From positions 309,177 to 373,176 of the forward strand of contig MU001692.1 in assembly GCA_010093515.1 (NCBI GenBank): 64,000 nucleotides of DNA, given 5' to 3'. Both the position numbers and the translations under genes were made by a program. The notes below the pieces were generated by a model. That model was not told the DNA's origin, ran no database searches, and saw only the letters and a list, made by a program, of their open reading frames with translations. This document shows positions 10,974 to 23,610 of this stretch, one piece after another. Numbering within the stretch: the stretch's first letter is position 1; each line of letters starts with the position of its first letter. This DNA comes from Lineolata rhizophorae. Taxonomy: Eukaryota; Ascomycota; Dothideomycetes; Lineolatales; Lineolataceae.

Positions 10974-13900
10974 TCAATCCTCCCTCTCATGCCTCCCCAC
11001 GAATCGTGGCGGCAGATCGACATCCCAAATAGGCCTCTCGACGACCACCACCTCCAGCGGCAGCGGACCGTCACCGCCGTCACCGCCGTCACCCCCGCCG
11101 CCGCCGCCGTTCCCTCGCGCGCCGTCGCCTGCCGCGTTAGCCCCGCCGCCATCACCCCGGGACATGCCGACAACGTGGCCGTCGCCTAGCGCGGCGATCC
11201 CGAGAATGGGCCGGAACTTGTACGTGCACCACCACTTGCGCGTCGGGGGTGGGGCGGCCGTCCCGGCGGGCGCGGCGGACACTTGCCGTCGGTGCTCGTC
11301 CCGACGGTGAAGGACGTCGTCGTCGGCGTTCTCGTCGATCCCGTCGGAGTGGGGGGCGGTGGATGCTTCGTCATCCAGGCTGCCTAGTAGTAGCCGGTGC
11401 GCCGCCGCCTCTTCATCATCCGCGACAGAGTCGTGATCGTCCGGTTTGTCATCTGCAATGTCGATGTCCTCGTCCACGGCCTCCTCGGGTCGATCCTTTA
11501 TCTGCACGTGCCTCTCCGCTGCTACCTCGCCGCCCTCGTCATCACGTGGCTTATACACGTCCTCCTTTATCGTCGTGCGTGTCAACCCTACTAGTTTGTG
11601 CTCTGGTATCCTACTACCGGCGCCGCTGACCGTCTCCCGCAGCTCCTCGTCCTTGATTCCTAGCTGGCGCTTGCGCTTCTTGCTCCCCTTTGATTCGGTA
11701 GCGGATCGGAAATCTTGCGAGACGTCGAGCATGAAGAGCCAGCTGACGCCGTAGAGCCAGGCGCGTTGCCACTTGTCGTTGACGTCCCACAGGCATCCGA
11801 CGGCTCGATCACGCGCCTTCTGGAGCTCGCCCGGGAATGCGCGCGTCGGGTTGCGGCGTGACCAGTCGGAAAGCCTGCCGGCCAGGATGTCAAACTCAAA
11901 AAACTCATGGTGCATGGTCACCACAAAGAGAAGGTGCTGTCCGTCGGGCAATGACTTGGCATGTGGATGAGGGTTGCGCCTAGTAGGGTGAACCGCAGGG
12001 TTTCCATTAGGGACGGGCTTTGTCGTCGTGTCCTGCGGGCCCGGGACCGGAGGTCGAAATGAGAAAACGATAGGCGCGCCCGGTAGCCTCGGGAGTAGAT
12101 GTCCTGCCGGATTTCGCATCCAGTGTTGGCCAAGAATGATGACGGCTCGTTCGTCGTCGTCGTCGTCGTCGTCGTCAGCGGAGGACGTGGAGCTATTTGC
12201 CTCCGGAATTCCCACCAGTTCAGCTGTAGGATCCTCGTGTCCAACGATGTTCCAACTGTCAAGGTAACCAGCCAGGTCTCCGGCCACCAAAACGCTGCTG
12301 TCCGGTGAGAACTCCAGTTGTGTGATAGTCCGTTCGTAGTATCCTAATGTGGAACGTGATATTGTTTTTTCGTCTCGCTCTTGCCTCAGCAAATCGACGA
12401 GTGTAGGCACTACGGTCCAGCCGCTCTTCTTCTTTTCATCCGGAATCAGACGAGCAAGTGAGACGCTCCCGCCGATATTGACGAGCGCGAGCCACTTGCC
12501 ATCTGGTGAAAACTGGAGTAGTCTAGATCCCCGTGTAGCAAGCCTCTCTGGTATTTTGAGTTTTTGGACTCGTACGGCGACCTGCTCCTCCAACTCCGAG
12601 CAAGGAAGCGCGAATATTTTAACGTCTGCCACTGTTGCCACGGCAAGAAGCGCGTTATTGGTTGATGCAGAAACTGAAGTGATGCTCTCCTCACCCTTGA
12701 GGAATAGTTTTGCAACTTCCTTGGGAGGGATGAGTTCACCCGTGCTGCCATCTTGGACACGATGGGATACGTGGTAAATATGAATTTCTCGATCCCACCA
12801 ACTTAGCACTAGACGTTTCGATAGTATACTGGCAATTTGGGGGTGCGGAGGTAGGTTTGAAAGCGTTCGCCAGAAGTCCTCCTGGTAGTTTCGAATGGGC
12901 ACAACGATTGGCGATCCATCAATTCCTGCTCAACTTCAGCATATCGTTGTTGTTAAGGCCACGGGAAGATATGTTCGCTCACCTCCAGACACTAATAGCG
13001 AGAGGGTCTTGCTCTCAAACGATGCCATCGCCTTCACATCGTGCTCGTGATAGCGTGAATAACTCATAGGTGCCCAAAATCGAGTCCGCCTGCCCCTGCT
13101 AGTGCGTACCTTATAGGCGCAGGTCCTACGGTCCATCCCGCCGCTGAATATCATGCTACCATCCTCACTGGCTGCCAAACACAGGATGTCTGCTTCGTGC
13201 TTAGCAAAGCTCTGAACCTGCCCATACGTCTTCCCGTCGAATATTCGAAGTTCACCAGACGAATCGCCAGAGACAATGGTCCCGTCGGAAAGACACTTAA
13301 CCGCCCACACGAGTGTATCCTTCCCGAATGTAGGACCTGACCCGAAATTGATAGTTCGCAAAAGCGATCCTCCATGTCGCGTGTCGAATATACGCATCGT
13401 GCTGTCCGCATAGCCTGCTACGATCTTCCGCCGTCCCTGGTATGTAACGCTAAGAACTCGAGACCGCTTCTTGGTGGCACGCGGGAGCCGCTTTTTATAG
13501 CTAAGCTCACCACCTACAGTGGAAAGAATGGCCAACGTGCCATCCGCACAACCGATCACCAAATCTTGCCCGGCCTGATCTGCTTCTCTTGTCTCGGCCA
13601 CAGAGCCTCTGAGTCGTGGCTGTGCTGCCAAACACCATACCTCGCTATAGTTACCGCTTGAATGGCGCAGCGGGAGACCTGTCGAGAGATTCCACTCCGT
13701 CACCGTACTCGAATACCCGATGCTAAATAGTCGCAGTCGGCCGGTGCCTCGCGATTTCTGCTGGATGTCGCCGTCGTTTGCTCCCCTCTCCTCGCTACTT
13801 CCTTCGTCGTTCTCATCCGGATCTTGCGTCCACGCCAGGCCCTCGACGCTCCGGTCGCGCCCGCCGAAGAAAGTGGTCTCGTGTACCCATGAACCTCGCG

Positions 13901-14060
13901 CCGGGTTCCAGATTTCGATGTTGCCGTTGGCCCGCCCTATTGCGAGGCGCAAATCTTTGGGCACTGAGCCGGTTCCACCGTCGGTATTAGGATGAGAGAA
14001 GGCGATAGCATTGATTGCGGAAGGTGGGTAAGGGACGAAACGGGAGCGATGAATGTCCAT
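10974..14060 (-). CDS. UTP4: U3 snoRNP / t-UTP subunit UTP4 (cirhin homologue), WD40 protein
   Basis: Component of the t-UTP subcomplex of the small-subunit processome, needed for pre-18S rRNA synthesis and processing in the nucleolus. Exons 14060-12983 and 12925-10974 join over a 57-nt GT-AG intron and give 1009 residues. The start at MDIHRSRFVPYPPSAINAIA matches the family N-terminus. Successive WD-type blades are visible in both halves, for example IEIWNPARGSW, TVTEWNLSTGL and YLDSWNIVG. The C-terminus YKFRPILGIAAL...ERPIWDVDLPPR is the family signature. The protein is longer than yeast Utp4, mainly through an acidic insert with an Asp run (repeat at 12149-12176), an acidic linker around residues 850-920 and a Gly/Asp-rich insert just before the C-terminal motif (11068-11113). 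It diverges from MIC60 over 829 bp. Confidence 0.93.
12149..12176. repeat. Coding GTC/GAC trinucleotide repeat (poly-Asp) in UTP4
   Basis: A run of GTC units on the plus strand reads as GAC codons on the coding strand and produces an eight-Asp run inside UTP4, between two WD blades. Confidence 0.85.
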
Positions 14061-14889
14061 GGCTTCGTATCGTTTTCGGACGTTGACTTCTCGGTGCAAG
14101 TTGAAAATCTAATCGTAGAGTCTAGCAAGCCGTGCTATATAAAAAGAAAGGGGGAATGGGGCTAGTCAAAACCATCTCGTACACATAGAAGCGTGCCAAA
14201 TGCGGGGAGGCGTGGTAGAAAGCTGTGCTGGGGTGGGTACGGCTCCACGCAGCGCGAAATTGTGAAGCTCGGGAATTTCATCGGACGTTGGACGAATGTT
14301 TTTTTGCCGGCTCAAAAAGCTAGGCGACGGCAGCGTCGGCGAATGAGATTCGTAGCGCTTCGGGCGGTGAATCTTCGTCAATCGCTCCGCATGAAACCAA
14401 GGCCCGCACTTCTGCGGATCACTCACTGACTTACAACGCAAGCTATTCTCTCAAGTTCATCAATCTTTTGCTCAAGAATAAGTAGACTATAATTGAATTG
14501 AGATAGCATTAGTCACTCGAAGCTGGCCTTGTACATATGAAACATTACACATCCTCCAGCAGTTCCCCCACTGTCTAGCGTGACCGTAGGCGGCTTCAGT
14601 ATGTTAAATGGCCCTGGAAAATGAACTCTCACTATTAGTCAGTTGAATTCCTCAAAGCCTTAGAATTTCCCTATTGCATCCACAAAAATGTCGTTCAGAC
14701 CAAGGCTAGGAGGAAAGGTGCAAGCGAACGCCGAAACGACTTGAGCTGTTGGGTCGCCCGGGAGTACCCGATTCTCCGAGACCCGGCCGCGGCCGAGACG
14801 GGCAGGGCGACGCTGCTTTTTTGCGCTGGACAGCGCTGCATCCTCACCACCCGCCCGACAACTCTTCCCACCGCCTCGCGCAGCTCATT
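14061..14889. promoter_or_regulatory. Shared intergenic region between divergent UTP4 and MIC60
   Basis: 829 bp separate the two divergent start codons. No further gene is supported here. The short open frames at 14166-14441 have no recognisable content. The region must contain both promoters, but no specific factor site could be assigned. Confidence 0.5.
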
Positions 14890-17181
14890 ATGCTGCGCGC
14901 TCCCATCCGAAGCGCGAGGCCGCTGGCCAACGCGGCTCTTGGCCCGCGCGTCGGCCCTCAATGGCTGCCCGCGCGCAACCGGAGCGCTACTCTTCTGCGA
15001 CAGGTAAGAAAACCTTACGCACCCTTGATAGCTCCGATCATGTGTTCTCTGGTCCATTCCAACCAACTTTAACGTGCCATGAATGCAGCAGCGGACGCAG
15101 CAGCGATGGTATGCCGACGAAAAAAAGCCCGAACAGACTGAGGTGCCACCCCCTCCGTCTCTGAGTCCAGCCAACCCGTCGCCAACCCTAGAGGCCGCCG
15201 GGGTAGCTAAGACGTCACCCAACCCAGAGCAAGCAGAAGCTAAAGCGCAACAGCAAACGCCGCCGAAGCCGGATGCTACGATGCCACCGACAGGCACGGC
15301 GAAAGCCAGCACTGGCCCGTCCGCCGCGCCGAAGAAGAAGAAGGGACGCATTCGCCGCTTCTTGCTATCACTTTTCGTGCTATCCGCCCTGGCCTATGCT
15401 GGTGGCGTCTTCTACAGCTTGAAGTCCGACAATTTCCATGACTTCTTCACTGAATACGTCCCCTTCGGCGAGGATGCCGTCGCGTATTTGGAGGAGCGCG
15501 AGTTCCGCCGCCGATTCCCGGGCAAAGGACCCGATTCACGTCTACACCAGCAGGTTCGCGGAGAGAACAAGATCACCATTCCGAGCAAGAGTGGCCTCTC
15601 GTGGCGGATTGCAAAGGATGAGGAAGAACCTCAGGAAGGCCAGGACTTAGCTGTCAAGGGGCGTCACCTAAGCGCGATTGATGATAACAAGCCGATGCCT
15701 TCCCAGCCATCTCCTCTAGATAAGCAAAAGGATGCCGACGCTAGAAAGAAAGAAGAAGTCAAGAAGGAGGAACCTTCCTCACACGCTCTACTTCCCAAAA
15801 ACGAGAAAAAGCCCGAAGAAAAGAGCAAACCCGAAGCGCCGGCCGCACCTCCACCTGCTCCTGCTGAACCTGCCGCCCCTTCATCTCCTGCGTCATTGAT
15901 CGATGCCTCCTCCATACCTGAAAATGCTGAACCCACGATCCAAGAGGTGGTCACGATGCTCAACTCGCTCATTTCTGTCATCAACGACGACAACGCTGGA
16001 GGGAAATACCACGGAGCTATCACCGCGGCCAAGGAGCGCCTCTCCACAGTCGCCAGTAGCGTCAGTTCACTTAAGAGCTCGCTTCAGTCCGAAGCCGATG
16101 CCAAGATGCGCAAAACAGAGTCGGAGTTCGACGAAGCCGCCCAGAAACTGGTCCGCCGTCTCGAGGCAGATATGCACGACTTGGAGTCTCGCTGGAAAGA
16201 GGAGTACGAGTCGGAACGCGAAAAGCTTGCGAATAGCTATGCAGCGAAGCTGAAGGCTGAAATCGACGCTCAGAAGTCGGTCCACGAACAGACACTGAAA
16301 AACGAGCTCACTAAGCAAGCCATCGCGCTACAGCGACACTTCACTGACTCGGTCGCACAGCGTGTCGAGCAGGAGCGCGAGGGCCGGCTATCCCGCCTCG
16401 CTGAATTAGAGACGGAGATCCGGGCCCTCGAATCTCTCACCAAAGATAGCGAGTCGGTCATAGACCGCACCCTACAAACGCAGCACTTGCAGGTAGCACT
16501 CGACGCCGTGCGCGAAGCCGCTCTCGACGCCACCAACACACATCCGCAGCCCTTTGTCACGCAGCTCGCCGCCCTCAAGGAGGTCGCCGCCGCCGACCCC
16601 GTGGTCGACGCCGCCATCGCGTCCATGCAGCCGCAGGCCTATCAACGCGGCATCCCGACCCCGGGCATGCTCGTCGACCGCTTCCGCCGCGTCGCGGCCG
16701 AGGTACGCAAGGCGGCGCTGCTTCCCGAGGATGCGGGCGTGGCCAGCCACGCGGCCAGCGTGGTCCTGAGCAAGGTCATGTTCCACAAAGGAAGCCCGGG
16801 AACCACGGCGGACCCGGCGGCCGGAGCCAAGGGCTTGCCTGTGGGCGAAGACACGGAGGCGAAGTTGGCGCGCGCAGAAATGTGGCTCGAAGAGGGGAAT
16901 CTGGACGCCGCGGCAAGGGAGGTGAATACGCTGAACGGGTGGGCCAAGGTGCTATGTAGAGATTGGTTGGCGGATGTGCGGAAGGTGTTGGAAGTGAGGC
17001 AGGCGTTGGATGCAAGTACCCTTTCCCCTGTTCCTAGCTTTGCCCCCTTGTCTGTCTCACGATTTGACTTTCACTTACCGTAGATGGTCCTTACTATTCT
17101 CGGTTAGAACATCGCTGACTTTGTCTCCCAATTTAGGTCATTTCGGCAGAAGCGCGGCTCCAGAGCTTGCTTGTAGATTAG
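14890..17181 (+). CDS. MIC60: MICOS subunit MIC60 (mitofilin / Fcj1)
   Basis: Inner-membrane protein that shapes mitochondrial crista junctions. Three exons, 14890-15003, 15089-17011 and 17137-17181, give 693 residues. Exon 1 encodes an Arg/Ala-rich presequence (MLRAPIRSARPLANAALGPR). A Pro/Ala-rich linker leads to a single membrane segment at about residues 129-148, preceded by KKKKGRIRR. The conserved FTEYVPFGEDAVAYLEEREF, a long central coiled coil and the C-terminal mitofilin region follow. The last intron (17012-17136) uses a GC donor (GCAAGT) with a GCTGAC branch point and TTTAG acceptor. Only this splice gives the family C-terminus QALD-VISAEARLQSLLVD. Reading through instead gives an unrelated tail. 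The 3' end converges on the next gene. Confidence 0.95.
17012..17136 (+). other. GC-AG intron in MIC60
   Basis: 125-nt last intron with donor GAT|GCAAGT and acceptor ATTTAG|GTC, phase 0, branch point GCTGAC near the 3' end. No GT donor in the vicinity restores the conserved C-terminus. GCAAGT is the classical consensus for the minority GC donor class. Confidence 0.85.
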
Positions 17182-17650
17182 GTAGTAGGGTAAGGCAATG
17201 AAGCAGCACTGGGTTACCATCAGAGGCAGGGACAGATGCTGCCGAAAACGCTACGTCTGTGTCTGTTCTCGCTTGTCTTTGGCTTCCAATAGCGAATTTC
17301 TTGTTTTAAAATGTACTCCTAGGTCCCTCAGATTTGTACCTACCGACCCATATAGAGAACAGAAAGCGTTGATCCATATCTCGATTCTCGATAGCCAGTC
17401 AGCATACTTCGATGGTTTGCAATCAGCAAGCTATGGAGGAGACATGAGGGGAGGCTGTTTCCGAAGCACAGATTACTAGTTACGGTCAGGTTGCCATCGC
17501 CCTTCACATAGAGGACACCACTGATTATGATCCATTACTAATGAGCAATCCAATCTAGAGCCTCGACGCCTACCCAACAGACGAATCACTAAGCAGAAAG
17601 CCCCGAACGCTTGTAAAAATTCAGACTTCGGAACACTTACCTCCTAAACT
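17182..17650. other. Convergent intergenic region, MIC60 / nuclear protein
   Basis: 469 bp between two converging stop codons. It should hold both 3' UTRs and termination signals. No gene is seen. Confidence 0.5.
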
Positions 17651-20600
17651 TCATTTCGCCGCCATTGACCTAGTTACCCTCTTGGGTGGCGAGGACGCCT
17701 TTGCAACTGTATTATCTTTATTAGCCTGAACCTCCCCCTCTGTAATTTTTGCTCGTTCACTAGCGGTGGCCGTCGAGCTCTTTGTGGCCGGCGCCGTCGT
17801 TTTTGTGACGCCCGATGCCGCTGGCTCCTTTGAAGTTGTGGTCGTCTTCGGTGAGCTTGAGGACGTTTTGACATTCTTACTCCTTTTGCTTGGGACCTTG
17901 GTTTTTGCCGAGGCATCTCTGGCTCCATTGTCGGCATTCATGGGCTGCGAAGTGGTCTTTGCCGGCTTGTTTACAGTTTTCGCAGTCGGCGAATGAGACT
18001 TCGTCGGTTTGCCATCCGCTTTGGACGTTACCGAAGACGCTTTGGTGGCTGTACGTCCTCCCTTGGTTGGCGAAGCTGGCTTGCTGACTTTCTCGGTTGC
18101 CTTAGACGAAGAAGCTTTAGTAGTCTTACTAGCTTCCTTCGCTATTGCCTTTGTGGTCCCATTTTTCTCTTTGGCATGACGAACGTCGGACACCCGCTCC
18201 TTTGCTAACTTGATTTCCTCCTTTAGCTCATCAGGGCGGGGAGCTGCGGGCAACCGCTTTCTCGTAATTACATTGACGAACACCGGGCTCTCGGAACCGC
18301 GCCCATCCGACGTGGGGCTCGCAATACTAAGTAAGCGCGCTCTGTTGGGTACGAGAACGGGCTCCGACTTCGACCTGGCTTTCTTCTTCTTGGTCGTGTT
18401 GCCGGCTTGGGGAGCCATGGGAAACTCTTTCCCGCGCGTCAGAAAAGGCTCCGGGACGAAACTTACTCTCTTAGGCGATGGAGTGGTCGGGCCGCCCACA
18501 GAGGTGGGTCCTCCTCTATTTGATGGGCTCAATGACGGCTTCTTCAAAGCAGACTTCTTCCTCCGCTGTTTGTTTGGCGGCGCCATGCTGATGATCTCTG
18601 AGGTCGACGAGGAAGACACCGATGGCTTGTATGGTTTCCTACCCTCGCTCAGGCGTCGCCTTTTCGACGTGTAGAGATGCGGTTCCAGATAATTCGACTC
18701 ATCGGCCCGCATGTCAACGTATGTCGGGTCATCCGGTTTTCGGTTCTTTCTCTTCAATTGCGATGTTGTCGTTGGAAAATGATCATGCGCTACCGATGGG
18801 GAACCCTCTACAATAGTGCTACTCAAGCTGTCAGCACTACACCTATGGTGCCCGACGGCCCCAGCGCCGACTTTCTGCAGAGAACCAGCCGCGACATCGG
18901 CTTCCGCGTCTCCGCCACTAGAACTCGTTTCAGCTCGAGCGGCTTTAGCAGGTTTAGCGGCCACAAGCTTCGCAGTAACAGACTTCGCGACTACAGGCTG
19001 TGCGGCAGGGGGTCTCACAGCCGCAGATTTAGCAGCCTTAGTCGGTGTGGCACGTTTCTTGGGAGTTCTTTTCGCCGCAGGCTTCGAATCGTTTTGTGCT
19101 TGGCCAGGCGATGGTGTCCACGCTTTAGCCAGCAATTCCTTGTACGAAGGTTGCTTTCGGTTTCGAAGCGAGTAGCCACTTCGAACAGGACTTATCGGCG
19201 CGAGATCAGCCAGCTTTTCCTTGCTCCTGCTGGTCTTCACTGGAGTGTAATCCGTCTCGGAAGACGAACGGCCGGTATAAGAAGTTGCAGATGTGCACGC
19301 TGGAGTCCAAGACAAAAACGAAGGTGTGGATTCTTCAGTCCTAATAGAGGACACGATTGGGCTCGGTGTCCGACGGACAGGGGACTGTAGGCTCGGCCTA
19401 TCCCTGCAGGGCAATTTGACGGACAGTTGATTCCTAGCAGACGAACACCTAACGGGTGCAAATCCCTGTCTTCCGTCTTCACGGAAAGGGCGGAAAGACC
19501 TAGGAACTGATTGAGACCTGACAGGAGGGGGTTCTGCGGTCTTGGGGGAAATCTGAGTCTTGGATGACCAGCGTCGACTTGGCACAGACTCCTCCACTTC
19601 CCTTATATCGCTGCCGAAGTCTTTAGAACCCTGGAACTTGGTTTCTTGTCGTGCAACACTTTCCTCGTTGGGGTCGGTACGCTGAAATTCAGTGTGGAGG
19701 TTGTATTTCGACCATATGTCCCGCCTCCCGTCGTACGGAGGGTAATTCAGGGCTTCGTGTAGAGAACTGTCGGTTGCTGCAAGACTTCCTTCCACTTCGC
19801 CGTCTCCTTCTATAGCGAACTCGTTGATCATTGAATCGACTGACTGATTGTCGTAGCCTGAAGGACTTCGCTGTACACTCTGTCGTCTAGCCTTATGCCT
19901 CACCAGCAGAGCCCGTTCATCCCAGTCAGATTCTACCTTTCGAAGTCAGCAATTACTGCAGTCGAAGAACCGCCAATGCATGCGACAGGAACAAAGACGA
20001 GTGCCTACCTTCATCTTTCGATGTATTAACTCCGGGGGTGACATCATAGGTGTCCAGGACCGCCCATTTCTCTGCCCTTTTCGACCCCTCTTTCAGCGCG
20101 CGTAGGCTAATTGGAAGCTCGAACGCCATCGCGTTTGAAAGGATTGGCGCCCCAGATACCTTCCCAAATTGACCCGTGGCACAAGACAGAAGCTCGTCTG
20201 GCAGAGGAGCGCATGGATCATATACTCGAATATTGCTTTGGGTCCAGTTCTTCAGGTCTAGCAGCTCGTCGAATGATGTATTCCGACCCCAATTCCCAGC
20301 TGTGCGTGTGAGCTTCTCGTCTCCGAAAAGGGGAGGCACCGTATAGCCAAAATACAGCTGCGTCAGCTTCTCCGCAAGGCTGAGTTTCGGGCTAGACGGA
20401 GCGTCAAAGGTCTGGCGAGCACACCAGCCAATCCTAGAAAGAGGTAGTTTTGACAACAGGTGATTGATACGATTGACATCTGAATAAGCGATGCTCCGAA
20501 GGAGCCAGAGTGCTCCATGCTTCTGCAAAGCCTTCTCATAGATGCGGAGCCGTTCCTCGTATGCCTGAAGAGGAATTTCCTCAGGTACCACATCGTTATA

Positions 20601-21596
20601 CCGAGGCATTTCAACTAGGCCTTCTGAAACGGCGGCACGAGAAGAACTATGGGAAGGTTTGGATAGGGCATCGAAGCCACCGCCGCGGAGTCGAAGATCT
20701 TTCGCAGTATTCTGAGCGGCTGCTCGCACTGCAGCTGGAGCGACTCCGACTTCATCCTCTTCTGTAGCAGGCTGCCCTCCTTCTACGCCAGCGAACAATT
20801 CGACTGCCCTCTTCATCTGATTCTGCACTTTGCGCCGCTTGAGTTTCGCTAGGACAATTGAAGCAATCTCCTCGTCCCGCTGCGCGTCTGTTTTCCTATC
20901 CAGGTGCTCCTTCCAGTCCGACCCTTGGCTTGCATCGACAGGGCAATCTCGGTCAGGTGGATTCCAGAAATGGTATGTCGGAAGGTTATCTCCACTTAAG
21001 ACAATGTAGTACAAATTCATTGCCCCGTCCTTCTTCACCACGCGCGGCTGACCATCGGCGAAGAGTGAAGCCGTTGCAAATTTCGCTTGAGTGTACTGAT
21101 TCCGTTCTTTCAGCCAAAGATAGATTTCCGCCGTGTCCGGGTCTACGAAGGTGGCGCCGAGCTCTCTGGCTTTAACGATCTCCCCACCGCTGAAGAAACG
21201 CGTCAAATATCCCCTGCAGACATCATCTACCTGCTCCTTCTGCGGAATGCCTACAGCTCGCACTCTCGGCAATCGAAATCGATTTCCAGAAACTCGGGGA
21301 CTGTCCCCGTCAACCAGAGGGTTGACAAGGACATAGTCAGCTTCATCATTCGGCCAAATTTGATCGCATTCTGCAATGCCCTTCCACTCAACCTCATGAA
21401 ACGGTACGTTGGGTTTTGTTCCATCTTTTGGAAGGTAGAGCCGAAGCTGTTGGGCGACTGGCCAGGCGATGTTGCTGTTAAGATCATGATGCAAGATCGG
21501 CAGGCGGCGACGTTTAGACGCCCTGAGACGGCCCGGCTCAGTTCGTGGGATTTGCTGGGCTCCAAAACCCGAGGCGTCGGCCGACGGGTAACTCAT
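17651..21596 (-). CDS. Large basic, low-complexity, probably nuclear protein of unknown function
   Basis: I do not recognise the family. Exons 21596-20009 and 19932-17651, joined over a 76-nt GT-AG intron (donor GTAGGC, acceptor GGTAG), give 1289 residues. The junction SKDE|ESDWDERALLVR is the only one that keeps both frames open. The N-terminal ~530 residues look folded: an RRL-rich start, a block with EVEWKGIAECDQIWPNDEAD, then a segment of mixed hydrophobic composition with LTRFFSGGEIV and a long helical stretch near YEERLRIYEKALQKHG. The C-terminal ~750 residues are Ser/Pro/Lys/Ala-rich, with RSGYSLRNRK, repeated AAK/AKP units and a basic end (VTRSMAAK), as in chromatin or cytoskeleton-associated proteins. 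The first ATG in frame was chosen. It diverges from the TMEM70-like gene. Confidence 0.8.
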
Positions 21597-22480
21597 GGCA
21601 AAGGAGGAAATCAATTCTAGACAAAATTCAGTGCCTCTTTTCAGGGACGAAGACAGTGTCGAGCAGATGACAGCGCTGCTGTAAAAAGATATGGGAAGTC
21701 TGACGAGAAAACGGCAAGGATAACTCCCTCAATAATGAAGTGAAAGAAAGCATTAATAGCATTGGCTTGCAATTCCGCAAATTTCCGCAAACGTGGTTGC
21801 TTGCAGGCAAAATCAAAGGTCCATAATGAAGGGCTCCGGGATCTAAAGCTGCAGACAAAGACCAGTGGCCTTTGGCCTTTGTTCCAGACCATTCAGAGGC
21901 TCCACGGGGGAGCTTTCAACTTTCCGCAAACAGCAATGCTTGCAACCTGCAACTATGCATTCCACCTGGCCCCAACAAAGGCATTGAATATGTAGTGGTA
22001 GGTCCAGTCCAACTACTACATCTAAAATCGCAACCATTATTAGTCTTCCAGTCTACACGAAAGCCATATTTCCGAATTGCCTAACTTGGAGTCACGTTCT
22101 ATACTTGAACCGATTTTGCTGTTCCGATCAAAGAGGCGCTATTCCGTTATTAGAAGCATTCTAGATAGTGTCTTTGCAGGACTTGAATGGCCAAAATATT
22201 ATCAGTGATATCCAGATTCTTCCAATAATAAATTTTACGATGAGTGCAAATCAGTTAGTGTAAAATCCAACAATCTAGGGAGTAGTACTCCGTACGGCCG
22301 CAACAAATGCACGGTGTACGGAGGGTGTGCAAACACGTCAAACCACGTCAAACAGGGCCGGAAACCAACCAGGACGGAATGCGACAGACCGTAACGGAGC
22401 TCACAGACCGTCTCCTCGAATCTCTCGCACTTCTCCCTAGCAGCCCCAAAGTGAATACCTTTCATTTTCGGCCTCATGAG
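21597..22480. promoter_or_regulatory. Divergent intergenic region
   Basis: 884 bp between two divergent starts, with no supported gene. It includes a copy of the GTACTCCGTACGG palindromic motif at about 22284-22300. Short open frames on both strands are uninformative. Confidence 0.45.
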
Positions 22481-23390
22481 ATGATTTTCCCTCTTCGGCG
22501 TGCGTTTGTGCCGGCGACCAGTTGCTTAACGCTTCAAACGCTTGTTCCGTGTTCGCGATGTTCTGCCCTCAGACATATCCTCTATCGAAAGCTCGAAGCG
22601 CGGCAAGTAGGGCAGTATGTCCCGCAGACAAAGCGTATGTGAGCTCTGCAATTGCAATTGCATCTTGAATACCGGCAATTCCGCTCACACCAAGAAATTA
22701 TCAGTCCAACCAAAACGCCTCCTTATATATAACGCGGGTACGGGAAGAACCACCTTACTCGGGACAATCAAAGCCACCATGGCGTTCGTGTTTGCCTTGC
22801 AGTGCGTCTACAACGCGCCACGGATATACAACGAACCTGGTTCATCAAACTGGCTGGTCGTTGGTGGTAAGTCTCGGACATTTGTGCCCGTTTTCTAGCG
22901 GCATTGGACAAACAATTGACGGCGGCCAACAGCCATCCTCACCGGAGCCATGCCCTTAGTCCTAACCGCTTACGCCACCGCCCCTTTTGTAAATTCCATC
23001 TATCTTCGCGTCCCCGGCTATGCTACGCGTTCCAGCGACTTGATGAGCCGTTTCACGAAGACCATGCCTGCCGACACACCAATCGAGCTTGTCACGGTCC
23101 GCTTAGCTGGGACACAAAAAGTATCTTCCCTTCGCATAAAGGACCTACGCCCGCGCGATCGCATGAATCTCCCTTCGCTGCTGCGGCCGTTCGGGTGGCT
23201 TCGCGTAGCTAATCTAGAGCTAAAGAAGCCGGCGGATACGAACAGGTTGCTGAGCGAGGGCTGGTGGTGGCGCTGGGTCACGGAACCGCGAAATAAGTTC
23301 TACGTGAATATTGGAGACAAGGAGATGAGGAGGAGCAAGGCACCAGGCGTGCTGAAGGATGTCATGGTGGCGATCAATAAGTATTCGTGA
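22481..23390 (+). CDS. TMEM70/TMEM186/TMEM223-like mitochondrial two-span membrane protein
   Basis: Three exons, 22481-22634, 22705-22866 and 22933-23390, give 257 residues. The introns (70 and 66 nt) have GTATGT and GTAAGT donors. The N-terminus is Arg-rich and lacks acidic residues, as expected for a mitochondrial presequence. RLLIYNAGTGRTTLLGTIK is followed by two hydrophobic spans (AFVFALQCVYNAP region and VVGAILTGAMPLVLTAYA), then a soluble domain with FVNSIYLRVPGYAT and a Trp-rich segment (SEGWWWRWV). This order, a loop, two spans and a C-terminal domain, resembles the metazoan TMEM70/186/223 family, which helps assemble respiratory complexes. The assignment rests on pattern resemblance, not on an alignment. 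Confidence 0.8.
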
Positions 23391-23610
23391 ATTCAGTATT
23401 AGATACCTCGGATTTAGAGGGGTAAACTAAGGGCCAAACCACAAGGTACGGATCTATGTATGAGATGCCACGTACTCCGTGTACCATAAGCGCCTGGACT
23501 AACGAATTCAAGCATCGGCTTATTGAGCGGGAAAACGAATAAATGCATCGCAGGACTCGTCCCACACGCCGGCAACAGAAAGCTCATCAGAATCACCGAA
23601 CGCAAGTTCT

